Assembly (NCBI RefSeq): GCF_943913695.1
Contig: NZ_CALTZE010000126.1
Coordinates: 1-10,481 of the forward strand
From: an uncultured Marmoricola sp.
GTDB lineage: Bacteria > Actinomycetota > Actinomycetes > Propionibacteriales > Nocardioidaceae
Reading direction: 5' to 3'
DNA: 10,481 nucleotides
The notes below the pieces were generated by a model. It was not told where the DNA came from and did not search any database. It saw only the letters and a program-made list of their open reading frames with translations. Of this stretch, positions 5,858 to 10,481 are shown in pieces (the stretch's first letter is position 1; every line of letters starts with the position of its first letter). A program made the translations under genes and the position numbers.

Positions 5858-8842
5858 GTGGCGTCGCGCACCGAGGGTCCGATCGGCAGCCTGGCGCGCT
5901 TCGGGTTCCTCGACCCCGACCGGGCCGCGCAGCAGCTGGAGCGGCTGGGCGAGGTGGTGAGGCCGCTCGCGCCGCTGCTGGGGCGCAGCGCCGATCCCGA
6001 TCAGGCGCTCGACGGGCTGGTCGCGCTGGCCGAGGCCGCCGACGACCGCGAGCAGCTGCTCGCGGAGGTGGCCGACGACGAGGGCACCTCGATGCGGCTC
6101 CTCAGCGTGCTCGGCGGCAGCCGGGCGCTGGGCGACCACCTGCGACGTCACCCCGGTCACTGGCGCGAGCTGTGCGACCCGACGCTGGGGTCCACGCGTC
6201 CCTCCCGCGCCGCGATGCTCGGGTGGCTGCTCGAGGCGGTCGGTGCGACGGGGGAGCGCGACCCCGTCGTGACCGGCGACCCCGACGAGGCCTGCGACGC
6301 GCTGCGGGTGGAGTACCGCCGCCAGCTGCTCCGCATCGCCGCGCGCGACCTGGCCCACGGCCTGGGCGTCGACGACGTCGCCGCCGAGCTCTCCGACCTC
6401 GCCGCGGGCACCCTGGAGGCGGCGCTGGCGATCGCGCGGGCGCGCCACCCCGACGCCGCCGCGCAGTGCCGGCTCGCCGTGATCGCCATGGGCAAGTGCG
6501 GCGGGCACGAGCTCAACTACGTCTCCGACGTCGACGTCGTCTTCGTCGCCGAGCCGGTGGGCGAGGTCGAAGAGCACGTGGCGCTGCGCGCCGCGACCCA
6601 GCTGGCCTCGACGATGATGCGCACCTGCGGCGACCAGACCCGTGAGGGCACGATCTGGCCGGTCGACGCCAACCTGCGCCCCGAGGGCCGCTCGGGGCCG
6701 CTCGTGCGGACCCTCGCCAGCCACCAGGGCTACTACGAGCGCTGGGCCAAGACCTGGGAGTTCCAGGCGCTGCTCAAGGCGCGGCCGGTGGCGGGCGACC
6801 TCGCGCTGGGGGAGGACTACGCCGCCATGGTCACGCCGCTGGTGTGGTCGGCGGTCGAGCGCTCCGGCTTCGTGGAGGAGGTGCAGGCGATGCGCCGCCG
6901 GGTGGTGGCCCACATCCCGGCCGGCGAGTCCGAGCGGCAGCTCAAGCTGGGCCCGGGCGGGCTGCGCGACGTGGAGTTCGCCGTACAGCTGCTCCAGATG
7001 GTGCACGGCCGCACCGACGAGACGATCCGGCCGCCGACCACGCTCAGCGCCCTGGCGCGCCTGACCGAGCGGGGCTACGTCGGCCGCGACGACGGCAGCT
7101 CGCTGCACGAGGCCTACGTCTTCCTGCGCACCATGGAGCACCGCCTGCAGCTCGCCCAGCTGCGCCGTACGCACGTGGTGCCGGCCGACGAGGACTCGCT
7201 GCACCGCCTCGGCCGGTCGCTGGGCTTCCAGCGCGACCCGGTCGCCGAGCTCGACAAGCAGTGGCACTTCCACCAGCGCGAGGTGCGACGGCTCCACGAG
7301 AAGCTCTTCTACCGCCCCCTGCTCTCGGCGGTGGCGCGGATCAGCAGCGACGAGGCCCGGCTCTCGCCCGAGGCGGCCAAGGAGCGGCTCTCGGCCCTGG
7401 GCTACCTCGACCCGACCGCCGCGCTGCGGCACCTGGAGGCGCTGACCTCGGGGATGCGGCGCAGTGCGCAGATCCAGCGGCAGCTGCTCCCGGCGATGCT
7501 GGGCTGGTTTGCCGACGCCCCCGACCCCGACGCCGGGCTCTTCGGCTTCCGGCAGCTCTCCGAGGCGCTGGGGAGCACGCCGTGGTATCTCCGGGTGCTG
7601 CGCGACGAGGGCGAGGTCGCCCAGCGGATGGCACAGGTGCTGGCGACCAGCCGCTACGCCACGGGTCTGCTGCGGCGCGAGCCCCAGGGGGTGGCGCTGC
7701 TCGCGGAGCAGCAGCTGGCGCCGCTGCCGCGGGAGTCGGTGCTGGCCGAGCTGCGGGCGGCCGCTGCGCGCCGCGACGACGTGGCCGACGCGGTGGCCGC
7801 GGTGCGCGCCGTACGCCGCCGCGAGCTGCTGCGGATCTCGGTCGCCGACCTGTGCGTGCCCTTCGGGGTCGAGGACGTGGGCTACGCGCTGAGCGACCTC
7901 GCCGCCGCGACCCTGGAGACCACGCTGGAGCGGGTGGTGCGCGCTGTCGCCGAGGCGCGGGGGATCGCGCCGCCGACCCGGCTGGCCGTGATCGCGATGG
8001 GCCGCTTCGGCGGCCACGAGCTCGGCTACGGCAGCGACGCCGACGTCATGTTCGTCCACGACCCGGAGCCGGGCGCCGACGCGCAGGAGGCGGCCGACTT
8101 CGCCAAGGCCGTGGTCAACGACCTGCGGCGGCTGCTCGGCGACGCGGGCAAGGACCCGGCGCTCGAGGTCGACGTCGACCTGCGGCCCGAGGGCCGGCAG
8201 GGCCCGATGGTGCGCACCCTGGAGTCCTACGCCGCCTACTACGGCACCTGGTCGGCGGTCTGGGAGGCGCAGGCGCTGCTGCGCGCCAAGCCGATCGCCG
8301 GCGACGCCGACCTGCTCGAGCGCTTCACCGCGATGATCGACCCACTGCGCTTCGCCGCCGACGGCCTCAGCGCCGACGACACCGTGGAGATCCGCCGCAT
8401 CAAGGCGCGCGTCGACGCCGAGCGGCTGCCGCGCGGGGCCGACCCGGCGACGCACTTCAAGCTCGGTCGCGGGGGCCTGGCCGACGTGGAGTGGACCGTG
8501 CAGCTGCTGCAGATGCAGCACGCGGGACACATCGAGGCGCTGCGCACCACCAAGACGCTGGAGGCCCTCGAGGCAGCGGTCGCCCACGACCTGCTCGCCC
8601 GTGAGGACGCCGAGGGGCTGGCCACGGCCTGGCGCTTCGCCAGCCGCGCCCGCAACGCGACCGTGCAGGTGCGGGGCAAGGCCTCCGACCAGCTGCCCCG
8701 CGACGCCCGGGAGCGGGCGGCCGTGGCGGCGGTGCTGCAGTATCCGCCCGACGACACCGAGGCCATGGTCAACGACTACCTGCGCTCGGCGAGACGGGCC
8801 CGCACGATCGTCGACCGGATCTTCTGGGGCGACCGCGCCTGA
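5858..8842 (+). CDS. glnE: Bifunctional glutamine synthetase adenylyltransferase/adenylyl-removing enzyme (GlnE)
   Basis: The 994-aa cytosolic enzyme adenylylates and deadenylylates type-I glutamine synthetase at its loop Tyr, switching it with nitrogen status under PII control. It contains two nucleotidyltransferase halves arising from an old duplication. The N-terminal adenylyl-removing half has MGKCGGHELNYVSDVDVVFV, with metal ligands Asp224 and Asp226, and GPGGLRDVEF (365-374). The C-terminal adenylyl-transferring half has MGRFGGHELGYGSDADVMFV, with Asp727 and Asp729, and GRGGLADVEW (870-879). Both pairs of catalytic Asp are intact, so both activities should be present. The length is that of the actinobacterial enzyme. 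The GTG start is chosen because it opens the conserved head (IGSLARFGFLDPDRA) and follows a leaderless -10 box. The nearby glnA product lacks the target Tyr, so the substrate must be another glutamine synthetase outside the window. Its stop codon overlaps the first dyad of the SatD-gene operator. Confidence 0.97.
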   Translation: MASRTEGPIGSLARFGFLDPDRAAQQLERLGEVVRPLAPLLGRSADPDQALDGLVALAEAADDREQLLAEVADDEGTSMRLLSVLGGSRALGDHLRRHPGHWRELCDPTLGSTRPSRAAMLGWLLEAVGATGERDPVVTGDPDEACDALRVEYRRQLLRIAARDLAHGLGVDDVAAELSDLAAGTLEAALAIARARHPDAAAQCRLAVIAMGKCGGHELNYVSDVDVVFVAEPVGEVEEHVALRAATQLASTMMRTCGDQTREGTIWPVDANLRPEGRSGPLVRTLASHQGYYERWAKTWEFQALLKARPVAGDLALGEDYAAMVTPLVWSAVERSGFVEEVQAMRRRVVAHIPAGESERQLKLGPGGLRDVEFAVQLLQMVHGRTDETIRPPTTLSALARLTERGYVGRDDGSSLHEAYVFLRTMEHRLQLAQLRRTHVVPADEDSLHRLGRSLGFQRDPVAELDKQWHFHQREVRRLHEKLFYRPLLSAVARISSDEARLSPEAAKERLSALGYLDPTAALRHLEALTSGMRRSAQIQRQLLPAMLGWFADAPDPDAGLFGFRQLSEALGSTPWYLRVLRDEGEVAQRMAQVLATSRYATGLLRREPQGVALLAEQQLAPLPRESVLAELRAAAARRDDVADAVAAVRAVRRRELLRISVADLCVPFGVEDVGYALSDLAAATLETTLERVVRAVAEARGIAPPTRLAVIAMGRFGGHELGYGSDADVMFVHDPEPGADAQEAADFAKAVVNDLRRLLGDAGKDPALEVDVDLRPEGRQGPMVRTLESYAAYYGTWSAVWEAQALLRAKPIAGDADLLERFTAMIDPLRFAADGLSADDTVEIRRIKARVDAERLPRGADPATHFKLGRGGLADVEWTVQLLQMQHAGHIEALRTTKTLEALEAAVAHDLLAREDAEGLATAWRFASRARNATVQVRGKASDQLPRDARERAAVAAVLQYPPDDTEAMVNDYLRSARRARTIVDRIFWGDRA

Positions 8843-8883
8843 AGCACATGACTTCAGGAGACGACAAAGAAGCTATCATCTTC
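8841..8883 (+). promoter_or_regulatory. Paired dyads GAAG-N7-CTTC, likely operator of the SatD gene
   Basis: Two copies of GAAG-N7-CTTC lie 28 bp apart (8841-8855, 8869-8883). Each is followed by the same AG, so both right arms read CTTCAG. The first starts inside the glnE stop codon. The second encloses the -10 box TATCAT, and its right arm is the whole distance between the -10 and the ATG. A protein bound there would block the promoter. The 28-bp offset is not a whole number of helical turns (about 2.7). The HTH-containing SatD product or a separate regulator could be the ligand. Confidence 0.5.
8874..8879 (+). promoter_or_regulatory. SatD-gene -10 box, leaderless start
   Basis: TATCAT is a good -10 and ends 6 nt before the ATG at 8886. 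The only -35-like hexamer, ATGACT (8848-8853), has a 20-bp spacer, longer than ideal. A promoter with a poor -35 that needs an activator, or is held down by a repressor at the surrounding dyads, would fit. Confidence 0.5.
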
Positions 8884-8885
8884 AG

Positions 8886-9578
8886 ATGGCGCCTCAGAAG
8901 TCCTCCGCTTCACCCGCATCCGCTTCATCCGCACTGCGCGCAGCGGTGATCGCCGACGTCGTCTCGTGGCGGCGTACGCCCGACCGTGCCGCGGCGCGGC
9001 GTCGCATCGCCACCGTGCTCGACGCCGGCAACGAGCGCTTCCACCCCGTGACCCCCCTGCGGATCACGGTGGGCGACGAGTACCAGGGCAGCTTCGCCTC
9101 GGTCGGCGAGGCGCTGCGCGCCACCACCTGGCTGAGCCTGGCGCTGGCCTCGGGTGAGGACGAGGAGGCGCTCGACGTGCGTCACGGCGTCGGCTGGGGC
9201 GCCGCCGAGGTGCTCGAGCGCGACCCGCTCTTCGAGGACGGACCCGCCTGGTGGGTGGCGCGCGACGCGATCGACCACGTCGAGGCCCGCTCGCGGCGGC
9301 CGGGCCAGGCGGCGCGGCGTACGTCCTACCAGCGCGCGGAGGGCGTGCCCGGGCCGGAGCCGGCGCTGGTGGAGGCGCTGCTGATCTGTCGGGACCAGGT
9401 GATGGGATCACTCTCGTCGCGCTCGCAACGGCTGCTGCTGGGGCTGCTCGACGACCGCACCCAGGCCGAGCTGGCCGACTCCGAGGAGATCTCGCCCTCG
9501 GCCGTCTCGCAACGGGTGCGCCACGACGGACTCGCGGCGATGCTGGAGGTCGACCACCTCCTGGGGAGGGTGACATGA
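8886..9578 (+). CDS. SatD-family protein with C-terminal helix-turn-helix
   Basis: The 230-aa protein has no membrane segment. After a Ser/Ala-rich head, the SatD-like region (about 18-135) shows AAVIADVVSWRRTPDRAAA (19-37), LRITVGDEYQGSF (58-70), VRHGVGWGAAEV (98-109) and FEDGPAWWVARDAI (116-129). The order of an Asp in IADVV, an Asp in GDEYQG and a later Gly-rich strand recalls class III nucleotide cyclase folds; this is a resemblance by eye only. Residues about 190-220 (RTQAELADSEEISPSAVSQR) look like a helix-turn-helix of the sigma-region-4/LuxR sort, so DNA binding is likely. SatD was named from the Streptococcus mutans sat locus; its biochemical role is unknown to me. The ATG is set by the leaderless -10. 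The gene overlaps the next by ATGA. Family call is fairly sure. Confidence 0.75.
   Translation: MAPQKSSASPASASSALRAAVIADVVSWRRTPDRAAARRRIATVLDAGNERFHPVTPLRITVGDEYQGSFASVGEALRATTWLSLALASGEDEEALDVRHGVGWGAAEVLERDPLFEDGPAWWVARDAIDHVEARSRRPGQAARRTSYQRAEGVPGPEPALVEALLICRDQVMGSLSSRSQRLLLGLLDDRTQAELADSEEISPSAVSQRVRHDGLAAMLEVDHLLGRVT
9563..9570 (+). promoter_or_regulatory. Strong ribosome-binding site of the membrane-protein gene
   Basis: GGGGAGGG contains GGAGG (9565-9569) 5 nt before the ATG at 9575. It is the best Shine-Dalgarno sequence in the window and fixes the start inside the end of the SatD gene. It contrasts with the leaderless starts elsewhere and fits an internal gene of a two-gene mRNA. 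Confidence 0.75.
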
Positions 9579-10330
9579 CCTGGATCGGGCTGCTGCTCGC
9601 CGCCGTGGCGGCGACCGACCTCGCACGCGCGACGACCCCCCGCTCCTGGCCGCACTGGGGTGCCGGGGTCGTGACGCTGCTCGGGCTGACGCTGCTGGTC
9701 GGCATCCGCGGGGCCTCGGCGCTGGCCTGCCTGCTCGTGGTGGCCGTGCTCGTGGTCGCCTGGGACCGCTGCGTGCGGCTCGCCGACGAGCGCCCGGGGG
9801 CGGGCGCCGCGGCCCCGGCGCTGCTGCTGCTCGGTCTCGCCCTGGTCGCAGGCGTGCTGCTGGCGCCGTGGTCGGACCCCGCCGGCGGCGCCTGGGCCGA
9901 CTGGCTGGCCCGGGCACCCTGGCCGGGGCTCGCCGCGCTCGACCCCGACCGGGCGCTGGTCCTGCTCGGCGTGGTGCTGGTGCAGCTCTCGACCGGCAAC
10001 GTCGTGGTGCGGCTGGTGCTCCAGGTCACCGTCGAGCCGTCGCGCCCCGGCCGGCCCGGCGAAACCGGCGACCCCTCCCAGCAGCTGCGCGGCGGGCGAC
10101 TGCTCGGCCCGATGGAGCGCCTGGTGATCCTCGGGCTCGGACTGGCCGGCCAGCTCACCGCCGCGACCATCGTGATCGCCGCCAAGGGCCTGCTGCGCTG
10201 GCCCGAGCTGCAGGCCGGGCGCCAGGACCGGGCCGAGGCGTGGGACGTCCACCGAGTGACCGAGTACTTCCTCGTCGGCAGCTTCGTGAGCTGGCTGGTC
10301 GCCCTCGGCGGCCTCGTGCTGACCCGGTAG
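9575..10330 (+). CDS. Multi-pass membrane protein paired with SatD, DUF3307-like C-terminus
   Basis: The 251-aa protein is hydrophobic with about six predicted membrane segments: near 2-17 (short), 29-45, 48-63, 79-98, 127-151, 182-203 and 232-249; the first and fifth are the least certain. The C-terminal part, GPMERLVILGLGLAGQLTAA (178-197), then IAAKGLLRWPE with Lys204, and RVTEYFLVGSFVSWLVALGG, resembles the tail of DUF3307 proteins (pattern: ERLLIL, IAAKS-FRF, TEYVLIGTLLSF). The N-terminal part was not recognised. SatD and DUF3307 genes often sit side by side in other bacteria, which supports both calls. A soluble linker (about 152-178, Pro/Gly-rich) separates two membrane blocks. Its ATG lies in the SatD stop (ATGA) behind a strong RBS, so the two are translationally coupled. 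It is likely a membrane partner of SatD. The function is unknown. Confidence 0.72.
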   Translation: MTWIGLLLAAVAATDLARATTPRSWPHWGAGVVTLLGLTLLVGIRGASALACLLVVAVLVVAWDRCVRLADERPGAGAAAPALLLLGLALVAGVLLAPWSDPAGGAWADWLARAPWPGLAALDPDRALVLLGVVLVQLSTGNVVVRLVLQVTVEPSRPGRPGETGDPSQQLRGGRLLGPMERLVILGLGLAGQLTAATIVIAAKGLLRWPELQAGRQDRAEAWDVHRVTEYFLVGSFVSWLVALGGLVLTR

Positions 10331-10344
10331 CGCCCGCTGCCGCT

Positions 10345-10369
10345 CCGCGACAGCCAGTCGAGATCGCGG
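10345..10369 (+). terminator. Hairpin after the membrane-protein gene
   Basis: CCGCGA (10345-10350) pairs with TCGCGG (10364-10369) around a 13-nt loop. An alternative pairing uses TGCCGC (10338-10343) with GCGGCA (10366-10371). There is no T-run, only CCTCTATT further on. It is a plausible end signal for the SatD unit before the next promoter, but not a canonical one. Confidence 0.3.
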
Positions 10370-10389
10370 CACGCCTCTATTCGCATCTC

Positions 10390-10406
10390 TGTGCTATACT
10401 CGCACA
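10390..10406 (+). promoter_or_regulatory. Near-consensus -10 box inside a TGTGC-N7-GCACA dyad
   Basis: TATACT (10395-10400), five of six bases of the TATAAT consensus, ends 7 nt before the ATG at 10408. This is a leaderless start like those of glnA and glnE. The inverted repeat TGTGC-N7-GCACA (10390-10394, 10402-10406) encloses it exactly. TCGCA is also repeated directly at 10381-10385 and 10400-10404. No clear -35 is seen. The dyad is a candidate operator. Confidence 0.55.
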
Positions 10407-10407
10407 C

Positions 10408-10481
10408 ATGTTCGATCCGCATGACGACGGTGCTATCCCCGTCGTGCGGACCCTGCCCCGGCCCGTGGTGACCCACCCCGC
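10408..10481 (+). CDS. Start of an unidentified protein (partial)
   Basis: The first 24 codons are visible before the window ends, beginning MFDPHDDGAIPVVRTLPRPV and ending in THP. The frame is open to the edge and starts 7 nt after a very good -10 box. There is no recognisable domain in the visible part. In Nocardioides, short MFD-type heads behind TTCG-rich promoters occur in DUF222/HNH-endonuclease proteins, but nothing here proves that. The call rests on the promoter and the open frame. Confidence 0.5.
   Translation, partial: MFDPHDDGAIPVVRTLPRPVVTHP

Noticed and set aside
5258..8587. Very long open frame (1109 codons) on the minus strand opposite glnE and the STAS gene
   Set aside because: It is a mirror of glnE in very G+C-rich DNA where stops are rare. 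Its composition (Arg, His, Gly, Ala, Val rich) and lack of any motif are typical of such shadows, and GlnE is certain.
9064..10476. 470-codon minus-strand frame across the SatD and membrane-protein genes
   Set aside because: Its Ser/Arg/Pro-rich composition is a codon-shadow pattern; the plus-strand genes have recognisable families, coupled starts and an RBS.

Overview
The window comes from the chromosome of a very high-G+C actinobacterium. Third codon positions are almost all G or C, GTG starts occur, and the gene set looks like Nocardioides or another Nocardioidaceae. The genus is inferred from the look of the proteins and not from any search. Most of the window is ordinary housekeeping. 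The accessory-looking parts are the right-hand 1.6 kb and a small STAS gene between glnA and glnE.

Layout, left to right. A minus-strand gene (1-145) leaves the window; only its Lys/Pro-rich N-terminus is visible. panB (minus, 242-1090; pantothenate/CoA pathway) is divergent from nadE (plus, 1121-3175; glutamine-dependent NAD+ synthase) across only 30 bp. nadE overlaps a class-I glutamine amidotransferase gene (3168-3917). That gene's stop codon lies inside the -10 box of glnA (3928-5265), a glutamine synthetase of the GlnA2 type with Trp where the adenylylated Tyr normally sits. A STAS-domain anti-sigma-factor-antagonist-like gene follows (5372-5809), then glnE (5858-8842), the two-headed glutamine synthetase adenylyltransferase/deadenylylase. 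glnA2, glnE and panB are also near neighbours in Mycobacterium tuberculosis, so the core is an old actinobacterial nitrogen/cofactor cluster.

The right end holds a two-gene unit with overlapping ATGA: a SatD-family protein with a C-terminal helix-turn-helix (8886-9578) and a multi-pass membrane protein (9575-10330). The tail of the membrane protein resembles the C-terminal part of DUF3307 proteins. The next gene (10408 onward) is only begun.

A repeated regulatory design is visible. At six starts (panB, nadE, glnA, glnE, the SatD gene, the last gene) a -10-like hexamer ends 6 or 7 nt before the start codon, which implies leaderless mRNAs. At the last two, a short inverted repeat with a 7-nt spacer brackets the -10 box. 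Before the SatD gene this repeat occurs twice, 28 bp apart, which suggests an operator. The SatD/membrane pair with its operator is the best candidate for a little-described system. No RNA gene, CRISPR array, insertion sequence or phage gene was seen.
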